The position numbers and the translations under genes were made by a program. A DNA stretch of 64,000 nt from the NCBI RefSeq assembly GCF_948329825.1, contig NZ_CAOJCM010000002.1:496001-560000 (forward strand). The letters are read 5' to 3'. Shown here in pieces: positions 8,018 through 16,631 of the stretch (position 1 is the first letter of the stretch; each line of letters starts with the position of its first letter). The notes beneath the pieces were generated by a model that saw nothing but the letters and a program-made list of their open reading frames with translations, did no database searches and had not been told where the DNA came from. This stretch comes from Paenibacillus sp. JJ-100. GTDB lineage: Bacteria; Bacillota; Bacilli; Paenibacillales; Paenibacillaceae.

Positions 8018-8428
8018 ATGAAGATCATTGCGGCAGATCAATCACACTACGAATATATTAAAGAGCAAGACCACCATATTATAGAGAACCTGATCCTACC
8101 GAAAATTTTGGCTAATGAGATCTATATCATGCAAGATGAAGAACAGAACAATATTGGATGGATTCGGTACAGCTTTTTTTGGGACAACACACCTTTTATG
8201 AATATGCTTTGGATTGAAGATGCACATCGAAATGAAGGAATAGGTACGAAAGCGCTTCTTTTCTGGGAAAATGAAATGAAGAAGCAAGGTTTTCCTTTGG
8301 TCATGACGTCTACATTAGCAAATGAAGGGGCGCAACATTTTTATAGAAAATTAGGCTATCGAGATTCAGGATGTTTGATTCTTGAGGACGAACCTTTGGA
8401 AATCTTTTTCACCAAGAAACTGAAGTAA
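8018..8428 (+). CDS. GNAT-family N-acetyltransferase
   Basis: Second acetyltransferase of this patch, 136 residues and not closely similar to its neighbour. The N-terminus (MKIIAADQSHYEYIKEQD) and the GWIRYSFFWDNTPFMNMLWI strand pair lead into motif A HRNEGIGTKALLFWE (RxxGIG). FYRKLGYRDSG is the typical C-terminal GNAT signature. GAAGGAG eight nt before the ATG supports the start. Substrate unknown; similar small GNATs modify amines, antibiotics or protein N-termini. Confidence 0.87.
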   Translation: MKIIAADQSHYEYIKEQDHHIIENLILPKILANEIYIMQDEEQNNIGWIRYSFFWDNTPFMNMLWIEDAHRNEGIGTKALLFWENEMKKQGFPLVMTSTLANEGAQHFYRKLGYRDSGCLILEDEPLEIFFTKKLK

Positions 8429-8450
8429 CTTTCTCCAAACAAATATTAAA

Positions 8451-8503
8451 ACGACAAATAACCTCATCGCTAAATAACGCGAATTGAGGTTGTTAGTTGT
8501 CGT
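8451..8503 (-). terminator. Terminator of the spoIIA-sigF operon
   Basis: Long stem: ACGACAA and TAACCTCA pair with TGAGGTT and TTGTCGT. Read on the minus strand it ends in TTTT. It sits between convergent sigF and the GNAT gene and may stop transcription from both sides. Confidence 0.7.
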
Positions 8504-8549
8504 ATTATGATGATTCTTCACCCATACCGATGAATAGGTCAGCCCTGAA

Positions 8550-9305
8550 TCACTGCGCGATCTGATCGCGAATGGATTGCAATATTTTTTTCTCCAACCG
8601 TGAGACCTGCACCTGGGATATTCCCAGCCTGCTGGCCACTTCAGATTGTGTTTGATCTCGATAGTATCGCAGATACACGATGAGTCGTTCTCGCTCACTG
8701 AGACCGCCAATCGCTTCATTCAGCGCCAGCTTGTCAAACCATTTCTCCTGAGATTCGTCTGCGATCTGATCCATTAGTGTTATCGGATCACCATCATTCT
8801 CAAATACGGTCTCATGAATGGAGGTCGGTGGTTTGTTCGCTTCCTGGGCGAATACCACTTCCTCGGGAGTAACCCCGAGTTCAGCAGCAACTTCCTTAAT
8901 GGTTGGCAGTCGATCCAGATGTTTGGACAGCTCGTCCCGCTTCTTGCGAACTTTGTTCGCCATCTCTTTGAGCGAACGACTAACCTTCAAGGTTCCGTCA
9001 TCTCTCAGGAAACGCTGAATCTCACCAATGATCATCGGTACCGCATACGTCGAGAACTTTACGTCATAACTGAGATCAAATTTGTCCACTGACTTGAGCA
9101 GACCGATACAACCAATCTGGAACAGATCCTCTGGTTCATATCCCCTGTTCATAAAACGCTGCACGACGGACCAGACGAGTCTGATGTTGCAGTTCACCAG
9201 CGTATCCCGTGATTCATGGTCACCCGACTGACTGAGCGCAATCAGCCGTTTGACCTCGGCATCGTCCAAATAGGTCTGTGAAGATGGTTTCACTTCAGCA
9301 TCCAT
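8550..9305 (-). CDS. sigF: RNA polymerase sporulation sigma factor F
   Basis: First forespore-specific sigma factor, which directs early forespore genes after septation. The 251 residues show sigma-70 region 2 (GYEPEDLFQIGCIGLLKSVDKFD, then FSTYAVPMIIGEIQRFLRDD), region 3 and the region 4 helix-turn-helix (QTQSEVASRLGISQVQVSRLEKKIL). Length matches SigF of Bacillus (255). It is the third gene of spoIIAA-spoIIAB-sigF with a 14-nt gap to spoIIAB. The protein is held inactive by SpoIIAB and freed by unphosphorylated SpoIIAA. Confidence 0.97.
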   Translation of the reverse strand: MDAEVKPSSQTYLDDAEVKRLIALSQSGDHESRDTLVNCNIRLVWSVVQRFMNRGYEPEDLFQIGCIGLLKSVDKFDLSYDVKFSTYAVPMIIGEIQRFLRDDGTLKVSRSLKEMANKVRKKRDELSKHLDRLPTIKEVAAELGVTPEEVVFAQEANKPPTSIHETVFENDGDPITLMDQIADESQEKWFDKLALNEAIGGLSERERLIVYLRYYRDQTQSEVASRLGISQVQVSRLEKKILQSIRDQIAQ

Positions 9306-9319
9306 AAGAATACCAACCC

Positions 9320-9775
9320 CTAATTATACAATGCTTTCTTGGATTCAATCCTTTTTTTCATCTTGATGGAGGTGCCTCTGCCGGGCTCGCTGCTGACTTC
9401 GAATTCATCCATGAAATTTTCCATAATCGTGAAGCCCATACCCGACCGCTCAAGTTCGGGCTTGGACGTATAGAGCGGCTGTTTGGCGAGATCCAGATCC
9501 TCGATGCCTTCACCGCGATCCTCTACGATGATTGTAATCATATCTTCGCGAATCTCGGCCTGAATCGTCACAACGCCTTCCGGATCGTTATTGTATCCAT
9601 GGATGATGCTGTTGGTCACCGCTTCGGAGACGACCGTTTTCAGATCGCTGAGCTCGTCCATCGTGGGATCAAGCTGCGAGATAAAGGCCGCCACGGTCAC
9701 CCGTGCAAACGATTCATTCTCCGACTTGGCTGCAAATTGCAGATTCATGAAATTTGTTCCTGTCCCTTCATTCAT
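9320..9775 (-). CDS. spoIIAB: Anti-sigma F factor / SpoIIAA kinase
   Basis: Serine kinase and anti-sigma factor that binds sigma-F and phosphorylates SpoIIAA. The GHKL ATPase fold is visible: N box ([18 protein letters not shown]), G1 box (DRGEGIEDL), and G2 region ([17 protein letters not shown]). It ends in the typical KKALYN tail. The 151-residue form starts at an ATG with GGAGG seven nt upstream, nine residues longer than the more usual start (MNLQF), which is also in frame. Its ATG overlaps the spoIIAA stop by 4 nt (ATGA), so translation is likely coupled. Confidence 0.97.
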   Translation of the reverse strand: MNEGTGTNFMNLQFAAKSENESFARVTVAAFISQLDPTMDELSDLKTVVSEAVTNSIIHGYNNDPEGVVTIQAEIREDMITIIVEDRGEGIEDLDLAKQPLYTSKPELERSGMGFTIMENFMDEFEVSSEPGRGTSIKMKKRIESKKALYN

Positions 9776-10125
9776 GAGACGACCTCCAGACCTGAGAGAG
9801 CAGTTCCCTCATTTTCGTATATCGGCATGATCTTGAACAATCCCGACATTTCCAGCAAACGGTATACTGACGGATTCACATCACAGATAACCATTTTTCC
9901 GCCTTTATTTTTGATCAATTTGTATCTTCCCAAAATAACACCCAGACCAGAGCTGTCCATAAATTGCAGGTCTTTCAAGCTCAGCACAAGATGCTCACAT
10001 TGTCTGCGCTGGATGGCTTCATCCATCTGCATCCGTACCATATCCGCTGTATGGTGATCCAGCTCCCCGGATAATCGTACAATCAAAATCCCGCGGTGAT
10101 GCTCCATGTTCACATTCAGATTCAC
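9772..10125 (-). CDS. spoIIAA: Anti-anti-sigma F factor
   Basis: STAS-domain protein that displaces sigma-F from SpoIIAB when dephosphorylated by SpoIIE. The 117-residue length equals that of the Bacillus protein. The phosphorylated serine lies in [17 protein letters not shown]; the N-terminal [11 protein letters not shown] strand-helix is also conserved. The GTG at 10125 was chosen because it gives the family's N-terminus; the frame extends 24 codons further without homology. First gene of the spoIIA operon, preceded by a sigma-H promoter candidate. Confidence 0.96.
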   Translation of the reverse strand: MNLNVNMEHHRGILIVRLSGELDHHTADMVRMQMDEAIQRRQCEHLVLSLKDLQFMDSSGLGVILGRYKLIKNKGGKMVICDVNPSVYRLLEMSGLFKIMPIYENEGTALSGLEVVS

Positions 10126-10159
10126 GTTTGCCCACTCTCCTCCCTGTCTTGAACAAGGA

Positions 10160-10187
10160 TTTCTACGTTGCCAAAAGCTTTTCCTGC
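10160..10187 (-). promoter_or_regulatory. Candidate sigma-H promoter of spoIIA
   Basis: On the minus strand GCAGGAAAA (10187-10179), a 12-nt spacer, then GTAGAAA (10166-10160). This fits the sigma-H consensus RnAGGAwWW-N11-12-RnnGAAT except for the last base. It lies 35 nt upstream of the spoIIAA GTG. B. subtilis spoIIA also uses sigma-H. Confidence 0.65.
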
Positions 10188-10190
10188 CCC

Positions 10191-10200
10191 CCGACAAAAC
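10191..10200 (-). promoter_or_regulatory. Possible 0A box upstream of spoIIA
   Basis: GTTTTGTCGG on the minus strand resembles the Spo0A site (core TGTCGAA, five of seven bases matched) and sits 4 nt from the sigma-H -35 element. Placement is right for Spo0A~P activation, but the match is partial. Confidence 0.3.
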
Positions 10201-10267
10201 TAGAAGAAAACCCCTATTTAACTACAAAAACTGTTCAAGTGACAGGGTGAAGGGCATTTCCTGCCGT

Positions 10268-11443
10268 TTAATCGAACAAATTGGAGGTTGTACGCTTGAA
10301 CAGCTTCCACCAGCCAGCTTTACCCACATCCTGTGGGGCCTGAATGTCGAATTCTTTAATCACTTCGTTTCCTTGGTAAACGACGAGCTTACCTACGCTT
10401 TGACCTGCCTTGACCGGAGCTTTTACTTCGGTGGGCACAATTAATTCATGCCGGATATCCGTTGACTTAGCTCCTTTACGCATCAGAACACTGTAGTTCT
10501 GAGAAGCATTCAGCGGCAGCTCAGCAACATCACCTTTTTCAATCTTCAGACTGCCCAGCAGATCACCTGTTTTGTATAGTGCCTTCATCGTGTATTGTGC
10601 AAACGCATAATCAAACATGGCGGAGACTTCACTGTTCCGGGTTTTCGTATTCGGTTCGCCAAGAACAACGGCAACTACACGCAGTCCATCTTTGGACGCC
10701 GTAGCCGACAGACAGAATTTTGCCTCGGATGTATAACCTGTTTTCAAACCGTCTGCTCCCTGATAAAAGCGCACCAGTTTGTTTGTATTCACGAGCCAGA
10801 ACGGCTTCTCGGAGTCTTTACGTAAGTAGTCCTGGTAAGCCCCCGTATACTTTGTAATGCCTTGATGCTTCAACAATTCACGGCTCATCACTGCGATATC
10901 GTGTGCAGAGGAATAATGATTAGCCACAGGCAGACCGTTCGCATTAGCAAAACGTGTATCCTTCATGCCCAGCTCCTGTGCGCGCTCATTCATCATCTGT
11001 ACAAAGGCTTCTTCCGAGCCAGCCAGCTTCTCGGCCATGGCTACAGACGCATCATTACCTGAAGCCATGGCGATACCTTTTAACATGTCATCCACGCTCA
11101 TCTCTTCACCAGGCTCCAGGAAGATCTGTGAACCGCCCATTGAAGCCGCATACTCACTTGTTCTAACCTTATCCGTTAATTTCAACTCACCTGAACCAAT
11201 CGCTTCCATCGTAAGCAACATGGTCATGATTTTCGTAATACTTGCCGGAGGCAGCTGATCATGGCTGTTTTTCTCATAAATAACGGTCCCCGTATCTGCA
11301 TCCATCAAAATAGCCGAAGTTGCCGATGGAGCCAACTCCGCACCTCCAGCAGCCTTTGGTGCTTCTTCAGCAAGAGCTGATGATGTCATTAGGGGCAGCA
11401 GAATACAAAGGGTCATGAACGATGCCATTATTCTTTTTTTCAC
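10268..11443 (-). CDS. dacF: D-alanyl-D-alanine carboxypeptidase DacF
   Basis: Penicillin-binding DD-carboxypeptidase (peptidase S11) that trims the terminal D-Ala of peptidoglycan stem peptides. In Bacillus DacF acts on spore cortex cross-linking. Residues 1-25 are a signal peptide (ends SSALAEE). The three active-site motifs are PPASITKIM (SxxK), ASGNDASVA (SxN), and GLKTGYT (KTG). A C-terminal PBP5-type beta domain follows. Length 391 is typical. The GTG start has GAGGAGG seven nt upstream. It sits between punA and spoIIAA, as in B. subtilis, and could be read through into spoIIA. Confidence 0.93.
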   Translation of the reverse strand: MKKRIMASFMTLCILLPLMTSSALAEEAPKAAGGAELAPSATSAILMDADTGTVIYEKNSHDQLPPASITKIMTMLLTMEAIGSGELKLTDKVRTSEYAASMGGSQIFLEPGEEMSVDDMLKGIAMASGNDASVAMAEKLAGSEEAFVQMMNERAQELGMKDTRFANANGLPVANHYSSAHDIAVMSRELLKHQGITKYTGAYQDYLRKDSEKPFWLVNTNKLVRFYQGADGLKTGYTSEAKFCLSATASKDGLRVVAVVLGEPNTKTRNSEVSAMFDYAFAQYTMKALYKTGDLLGSLKIEKGDVAELPLNASQNYSVLMRKGAKSTDIRHELIVPTEVKAPVKAGQSVGKLVVYQGNEVIKEFDIQAPQDVGKAGWWKLFKRTTSNLFD

Positions 11444-11581
11444 TAGTTTCCCTCCTCAAATGAATAGCGCGGTGGTTAGGCCTCGCATGTACTGCTAATC
11501 ATTGTCGGCGTGTTTAAAGTAAATTATTCCATTAAAAGAAGGTTTTACTTAACTTTTTTTCAACAAAAAGATAACGCAAAA

Positions 11582-11619
11582 AAACGTGCCCCTCCAGACC
11601 TTGGAGTTGTAGCACGTTT
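11582..11619 (-). terminator. Terminator after punA
   Basis: AAACGTGC pairs with GCACGTTT around an inner CTCCA/TTGGAG stem, and on the minus strand is followed by TTTTTTT. It separates punA from dacF transcription. Confidence 0.88.
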
Positions 11620-11663
11620 AATTGATATCTAGCTAATGTTGTCCTGCTTACCTGTTCATCTTG

Positions 11664-12488
11664 TTACATCTTAGGGATAACTGCCAACACAAGCGCCAGG
11701 AAAGCTTCACGAACACGTTCCGTCGTTTCCATCACTTCTTCATGGGACAAAGGCTGATCTAGTATGCCAGCAGCCATGTTGCTGATGCAAGAAATACCAA
11801 GCACTTCAAGACCCGCATGCCGAGCTACGATCACTTCGGAAACGGTAGACATCCCCACAGCATCTGCACCTAGCGTACGCAGCATTCTGATCTCTGCCGG
11901 TGTTTCATAGTTGGGTCCGAGCATGCCGGCATATACACCCTCTTGCACATTAAAACCTTGTGTTGCTGCCGTATCCTTGGCTAGTGCACGCAGACGGCGG
12001 CTATATGCTTCAGACAGATCAGGGAAACGTACCCCAAGTGCAGCGTCATTTGGCCCCATTAACGGGTTTTTGCCAGTCAGGTTCAAGTGATCGGAGATGA
12101 GCATCAAATCGCCCGCCTGATAGGATGTGTTGACACCGCCAGCAGCATTCGTTACCAGCAAGCTGGTTACTCCCAATTCTTTCATTACGCGTACCGGGAA
12201 TGCGGTCAGTTCCGGGCCATAGCCCTCATACATGTGAAAACGGCCTTTCATCATCACGACTGGACGTCCTTGAATGGTGCCGATCAGCAATTCCCCCTCA
12301 TGTCCCTCTACAGTGGACACAGGGAAATGTGGAATATCCTGATATGCAATGCTCACGCCGTCTTCAATCAGTTCAGCAAGAACGCCAAGACCTGAGCCGA
12401 GAATCAAGCCGACTTCCGGCTTGATGGAGCTTTTACTTTGAATATAAGATGCTGCTTCTGAAATCATCTGTTGGTTTAATGCTGTCAT
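11664..12488 (-). CDS. punA: Purine-nucleoside phosphorylase (inosine/guanosine type)
   Basis: Phosphorolyses guanosine and inosine to free base plus ribose-1-phosphate (purine salvage, cytosol). The 274 residues belong to the trimeric PNP family: GLILGSGLG (phosphate loop), FPVSTVEGHEG, RFHMYEGY, TNAAGGVN, the GVYAGMLGPNYETPAEIRM base-site segment, and VGMSTVSEVIVARH. Equivalent to B. subtilis pupG, with which it shares its neighbour dacF; the phosphopentomutase gene (drm/deoB) that precedes pupG there is not here. AAGGAGG precedes the ATG by 11 nt. Confidence 0.95.
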   Translation of the reverse strand: MTALNQQMISEAASYIQSKSSIKPEVGLILGSGLGVLAELIEDGVSIAYQDIPHFPVSTVEGHEGELLIGTIQGRPVVMMKGRFHMYEGYGPELTAFPVRVMKELGVTSLLVTNAAGGVNTSYQAGDLMLISDHLNLTGKNPLMGPNDAALGVRFPDLSEAYSRRLRALAKDTAATQGFNVQEGVYAGMLGPNYETPAEIRMLRTLGADAVGMSTVSEVIVARHAGLEVLGISCISNMAAGILDQPLSHEEVMETTERVREAFLALVLAVIPKM

Positions 12489-12685
12489 CCGATGTTGTTC
12501 CTCCTTAAAGTAGAAACGATCCGTTTATGAATCGGCAGGTACACCCTGTGCTTGTCATGGTGTCATGAAACCATTCCAATCATGGAACCTGCGTATGTAT
12601 AACGGCGTTTTGTTGGTTTCCAATATAGTTTAACTTAAAAAGGGCCATTCATCCTCTATTAATTGTGAAGAGTGTGCGCCAAAAA

Positions 12686-13576
12686 TTATTTTGCTCGCGG
12701 ATGATGGGTTTCATAAATTTCTTTCATCGTTTTACGTCCATGCTGGCTATATTGTTGCCCTGGTTGTTCAACATGACCAAGCATGTCCTGCACTGCACGA
12801 GTATCCGCCCCATTAGCGATCAAGTGGGCTGCGAATGAATGTCGTAGCGTGTGCGGCGTAATCTCTCCTGAAATGCCTGCGTCTACTGCTGATTTTTTCA
12901 GCAGCTTCCAAAATCCCTGCCGAGTCAGACGCCTTCCGGATACGTTCACAAAAAGGGCCTGCTCGTCTGTTCCAGCCTTAAGCAAAAGCTCACGAAACTC
13001 TTCGATATACACTTTGGCCCAATGCGCAGCCGGTGCACCGATGGGGAGAATTCGTTCTTTACCCGCTCCACCGCAGCGTATAAAGCGCATCTCCGGCTGT
13101 ACGTCCCGTACATCAAGTGCAATTAGCTCCGACACCCGAATGCCAGTAGCATACAGCAACTCCAGCATGGCGCGATCTCGAACACCTTGAGGAGAGCTAA
13201 CATCAGGGGAGGCCAACAATAATTCAATCTCTTGAAGAGTAAGAACCTGAGGAGGTGTTTTGTCAGCCTTGGGAGCCTCCACGTCAAACGTAGGGTCTTG
13301 TACAATCTCGCCGCGCCGCATCAAAAAATGAAAATAGGATCGTAAGGATACGATGCTACGGGCAATCGTTGCATTCGCCCGACCATCCTGTTTGAGTCGA
13401 CCTACAAACAACACAACATGGGTTCGTCTAACTTCTTCTGGCCTGCGAATATCGTATTCCTTTTTCACGAATTCCACGAACTTGTCCACATCTCGGAGAT
13501 AAGATTCTAGCGTGCTGCTAGACATTCCCTTATCTTCTTCCAGGTATAAAGCATAGGCGTGTATGGTCTGATTCAT
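12686..13576 (-). CDS. xerD: Site-specific tyrosine recombinase XerD
   Basis: Resolves chromosome dimers at dif with XerC/CodV. The 296-residue length equals that of Bacillus XerD. The N-terminal SAM-like DNA-binding domain begins IHAYALYLEEDKGMSSSTL. The catalytic domain shows ATGIRVSEL (Arg), GGAGKERILP (Lys), HTLRHSFAAHL (His-x-x-Arg), LGH (His), and a tyrosine in QQYSQHGRKT, then the usual KEIYETHHPRAK end. Oddly, Tyr follows the LGH histidine by 8 residues instead of the usual 9, and the intervening VEQPGQQ replaces the normal polar/aliphatic stretch. The ATG at 13576 has ATGAGGAG eight nt upstream. Its place next to yqzK and fur matches Bacillus. Confidence 0.93.
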   Translation of the reverse strand: MNQTIHAYALYLEEDKGMSSSTLESYLRDVDKFVEFVKKEYDIRRPEEVRRTHVVLFVGRLKQDGRANATIARSIVSLRSYFHFLMRRGEIVQDPTFDVEAPKADKTPPQVLTLQEIELLLASPDVSSPQGVRDRAMLELLYATGIRVSELIALDVRDVQPEMRFIRCGGAGKERILPIGAPAAHWAKVYIEEFRELLLKAGTDEQALFVNVSGRRLTRQGFWKLLKKSAVDAGISGEITPHTLRHSFAAHLIANGADTRAVQDMLGHVEQPGQQYSQHGRKTMKEIYETHHPRAK

Positions 13577-13666
13577 GTACGACACTCCTCATCTGACAGC
13601 AATGCCGATTGGCAGGCTGCTTTCGTATTTGCATCCCTGGCTGCCGGAGTCTCTTTCCCCTTGCAG

Positions 13667-13909
13667 CTATTCCCCGTACCAATAGAATAGTCTTAGGCGC
13701 TCCGCCATCGTAGGACGTGCTTCTCCAGTGCCTGGCCAATCCGTTTCCTGAAATACCTTAACTGCATTACCAGATGGTATCTGATAGTGATCTACGGGTG
13801 AGATCCAGCCGTTGAAGAAATCCATAATGTGATAGAACAAATACACAAGCGCAGCAAAAAACACAATAAATCGTATAAAACGGAGCCCTCTCCGTAAAGA
13901 TATAATCAT
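13667..13909 (-). CDS. yqzK: DUF4227 family membrane protein (YqzK-like)
   Basis: Small protein (80 residues) of unknown function found next to fur and xerD in bacilli. It has one membrane segment at about residues 10-32 (RFIRFIVFFAALVYLFYHI) followed by a conserved extracytoplasmic or soluble tail (GNAVKVFQ, MAERLRLFYWYGE). The ATG at 13909 follows GAAGGGGA; a longer reading from 13939 lacks support. Confidence 0.8.
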   Translation of the reverse strand: MIISLRRGLRFIRFIVFFAALVYLFYHIMDFFNGWISPVDHYQIPSGNAVKVFQETDWPGTGEARPTMAERLRLFYWYGE

Positions 13910-14019
13910 TGGATATTCCCCTTCCCTCATCAAGTCCAATATGCCCTTGAAACAGGGTATGACATGTCAGACGGGAATATGCCACAGCGACAGACCTCAC
14001 ACGAGGTACGGGACCAAAA

Positions 14020-14052
14020 AAGCTCCCCCGTCAAAACCGCCGGTGAGAGCTT
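14020..14052 (-). terminator. Terminator after fur
   Basis: AAGCTCTCACCGGC pairs imperfectly with the downstream GCCGGGGGAGCTT-like arm, then TTTTTT on the minus strand. It lies 15 nt past the fur stop. Confidence 0.75.
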
Positions 14053-14066
14053 GAAGATAGGCTATG

Positions 14067-14534
14067 TTATTCTTCATCTTTGGGCTTTTGTTCATTTTTA
14101 GCTTTGCAACGATAACAAACTCCATGAAAGTCCAATCGGTGATCTACTACCGAGAAATTAAATTCCCGCTCCAGTCGTTCTTCAAGCGGCCCTAACCAGT
14201 CCTCACGAATTTCATCCATACTTCCGCATTGCACGCAGATTAAGTGATGATGGTGATGCTTGGATGTATCTCCGCGCAGATCATAACGCGCTACACCGTC
14301 GCCGAAGTTGATTTTCTCTACAACATGCAGCTCACTCAGTAGTTCGAGGGTACGGTACACGGTTGCCAGACCGATTTCGGGAGCTTTTTCTTTAACGAGC
14401 ATGAATACATCCTCTGCACTCAGATGATCTTCTTCATTCTCTAAAAGTACTCTGACGGTGGCTTCCCGCTGGGGCGTTAATTTATAACCTTGGGACTGTA
14501 GTTGCTGCTTAATTTTATCAATCCGTGCTTCCAT
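14067..14534 (-). CDS. fur: Ferric uptake regulator family repressor Fur
   Basis: Metal-dependent repressor, most likely Fur by gene position and sequence. The N-terminal winged helix (LTPQREATVRVLL ... GLATVYRTLELLSEL) binds DNA. The metal-binding half has a KHHHHHLICVQCG run, and two CxxC pairs (CVQC, CYRC) for structural zinc. Length 155. A good sigma-A promoter precedes it. A Fur-box-like site in this window precedes the ferredoxin-NADP reductase gene at 28.6-29.6 kb, a likely target. PerR or Zur identity cannot be excluded from sequence alone, but position between yqzK and spoIIM matches fur. Confidence 0.92.
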   Translation of the reverse strand: MEARIDKIKQQLQSQGYKLTPQREATVRVLLENEEDHLSAEDVFMLVKEKAPEIGLATVYRTLELLSELHVVEKINFGDGVARYDLRGDTSKHHHHHLICVQCGSMDEIREDWLGPLEERLEREFNFSVVDHRLDFHGVCYRCKAKNEQKPKDEE

Positions 14535-14588
14535 TTTCTCCCTCCCCCTAGGAAATCACTGCACACTGCAACTTAACCCACTCTTTCC

Positions 14589-14618
14589 ATTATAGGGGGA
14601 GTCTAATATTAAAGTCAA
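14589..14618 (-). promoter_or_regulatory. Sigma-A promoter of fur
   Basis: Minus strand TTGACT (14618-14613), 18-nt spacer, TATAAT (14594-14589), 55 nt before the start codon. An imperfect AT-rich dyad overlaps the -35 region and could be a regulator site. Confidence 0.75.
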
Positions 14619-14641
14619 TATTTTAGGACATCTCATAGAAG

Positions 14642-15271
14642 CTAGACAGGAAGCAGCATTGGAGTGACCCAGCGCATCATAGCGGGCGTAACCCAGGTTT
14701 CAAAAGACGCTACACCAAGAAGCAACACTGCCATAAAGACTGTTAAAATAATATAAGAAGCAAATGGTTTTTGGCGGCCTGGTGCTCGTTTCATTAAGAG
14801 GCGATTACGGATGATATATAATGAGAATGTCATGGCAGCCACACTACAGATGATCAGGATTGGAATGACGAACAGATTATGTGGTGCTACGGATACAAGT
14901 GCAAACAGCAAGCCTTTCCATGAATACTGTCCCACAAGATAACCCACAGTAAACCCGATCAATACGCCTTTTAGAAAATCTAAAATGAGTATGCCTGGCA
15001 ACCCCACAACGGACAAACCAAGAATGAAGATAAGTCCGATCCACTTGAGATGAAGCATCGCAATGTCCCAGTAAGCTGTACTCTCCATCCCCTGAGAACT
15101 ATGTTGCACGGTCATGAAGAAGTTACCAAGATACCCTTCAAGATCCTGTCGTTGTTCTAGTGAGAGAGCGTTAACCATTAATGCACCAAAGATAACACCG
15201 ACCAGAAACAAGACAGCTACAAATACATATAACGAGGTTTGCCCCTTGAACGTAAAATAAGAAGAACGCAT
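14642..15271 (-). CDS. spoIIM: Stage II sporulation protein M
   Basis: Integral membrane protein of the SpoIID-SpoIIM-SpoIIP machine that thins septal peptidoglycan and drives engulfment, made in the mother cell. The 209 residues have about five membrane segments: one after the short cytosolic N-terminus (LYVFVAVLFLVGVIFGALMV), others around LKWIGLIFILGLSVVGLPGIL, KGVLIGFTVGYLVG, LFVIPILIICSVAAM, and the C-terminal IILTVFMAVLLLGVA. AAAGGAG lies 12 nt before the ATG. Its order with fur and xerD is as in Bacillus. Confidence 0.93.
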   Translation of the reverse strand: MRSSYFTFKGQTSLYVFVAVLFLVGVIFGALMVNALSLEQRQDLEGYLGNFFMTVQHSSQGMESTAYWDIAMLHLKWIGLIFILGLSVVGLPGILILDFLKGVLIGFTVGYLVGQYSWKGLLFALVSVAPHNLFVIPILIICSVAAMTFSLYIIRNRLLMKRAPGRQKPFASYIILTVFMAVLLLGVASFETWVTPAMMRWVTPMLLPV

Positions 15272-15410
15272 ACAGGTACGGGTCTCCTTTCCAGTTATCC
15301 TGCTGCAAGGAATGATTTCGGTCTTGATTATCCCTTACGATTCAGCATATGAACCGGAACTCGCCTGTATGCCTCTTGTCCATATCGTTACACGCTGCCT
15401 GTTTTAGATT

Positions 15411-16631
15411 TTACGTTTTCCGTAGGTTCTCTGTCACCTTCCCGTACGTGCCTCCCCCTCCAGAAGACAATGCCAACTGTCCATTGCGAGCGGCCACGAT
15501 TAGTTCAGCAAGTATGGGACCCACGACTTCAGCTAGTTGAACTTCATCGGTCCGGTGCAGCACATCCATCTCTGTGCCGAAACGATCCAGTAGCTGACGA
15601 AGCTTGGCTTTGCCAAGTCCAGGGATGAATTCTAGTGGAACCTGATAATAGTAAGGCGGGCGGTCTGCTGGTACCTCCGGTTGTTCCCGATCCGCAATGG
15701 CTAGAATACGATCCAGCACCCCTTGAACAAGCTTTGGGCTTCCACAAAGCGGACATCGGTCTGCGGACAGATCTTTCTCGTCCATTACGCTGCCACATGC
15801 TGCACAATACGTCCGGTGGTATTTACCTAATCTTGGATTCAACCCATAATTGGCTGTAATGCTCCTCCCCTCTTCCCCTCGCAGCGCCATTCGGAACTCG
15901 TCGAAGGAAGGGGACGCAATGTGAAGCTCATTATATTCCCGTCCGATTTTACCCAGTGAATGCGCATCCGAGTTGGTCAGAAAAGGAAGATGATCCATTT
16001 CACGGATGTAACTCGCCATGGAGGAGTCTGAGCTTAGTCCGAGCTCGACCGCATCTATAAGGCTGGTATCCAGCACATCTGCCATACGTGGCGCTGTGCT
16101 TCCATAGATACCCTTATGCGGTGTAAATACATGTGCAGGGACAATTAGGCCCCCACGAGCCTTAATCTCTGCTTGCATCTCAGTTACAGGGACATATACA
16201 CGTTGAGAGCTTAGGTTTACATTTTTCATATAACGCATCATCCATGTGGTAAAAGACTTCATCGTATTCAGATCTCGGAAGTAGGCCAGCATATGGAATT
16301 CTTTCATTTCAGGTTCGCGGAGCTCAATCTCCGTTCCCAGTAGAATTGTAGTATCTTGATACGCAATCCCGCCCCCCTCTATCTCCGACATTGTACCTTT
16401 ATGGAGTAACTCCTCAATATCTTTTTGCACAACAGGAGAATGGCAATCAATAACTCCCAAGAGATGAATTCCTTTGCGTGTGGATGCCTCCAGGGCAATA
16501 TTCTCAAAGGTCAGGTCGCGGCTGCCGCTAATTTTAACTGCCTCACCGCGGGACGTACGTCCAATATGAATATGCAGGTCCGAATAACAGGGATTCCATC
16601 GTCTCGTCATTCCCTCTTGATGTTGCATCAT
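15411..16631 (-). CDS. Endonuclease Q family protein (PHP domain, YqxK-like)
   Basis: Putative DNA repair endonuclease. The family member EndoQ of archaea nicks DNA at deaminated bases. The order is a PHP metallohydrolase domain (SDLHIHIGRTSRG near the start, VIDCHSP, GTEIELRE, PAHVFTPHKG, LTNSDAHSLGKIG), a zinc ribbon (CAACGS ... CPLCGS), then a helix-hairpin-helix tail (IPGLGKAKLRQLLDRFG). About 406 residues. The ATG at 16631 overlaps the nudF stop (TAATG) and has AGGA eight nt upstream, so translation is probably coupled to nudF. A glycine-rich SSGGGGTYGK tail closes the protein. Confidence 0.88.
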   Translation of the reverse strand: MMQHQEGMTRRWNPCYSDLHIHIGRTSRGEAVKISGSRDLTFENIALEASTRKGIHLLGVIDCHSPVVQKDIEELLHKGTMSEIEGGGIAYQDTTILLGTEIELREPEMKEFHMLAYFRDLNTMKSFTTWMMRYMKNVNLSSQRVYVPVTEMQAEIKARGGLIVPAHVFTPHKGIYGSTAPRMADVLDTSLIDAVELGLSSDSSMASYIREMDHLPFLTNSDAHSLGKIGREYNELHIASPSFDEFRMALRGEEGRSITANYGLNPRLGKYHRTYCAACGSVMDEKDLSADRCPLCGSPKLVQGVLDRILAIADREQPEVPADRPPYYYQVPLEFIPGLGKAKLRQLLDRFGTEMDVLHRTDEVQLAEVVGPILAELIVAARNGQLALSSGGGGTYGKVTENLRKT

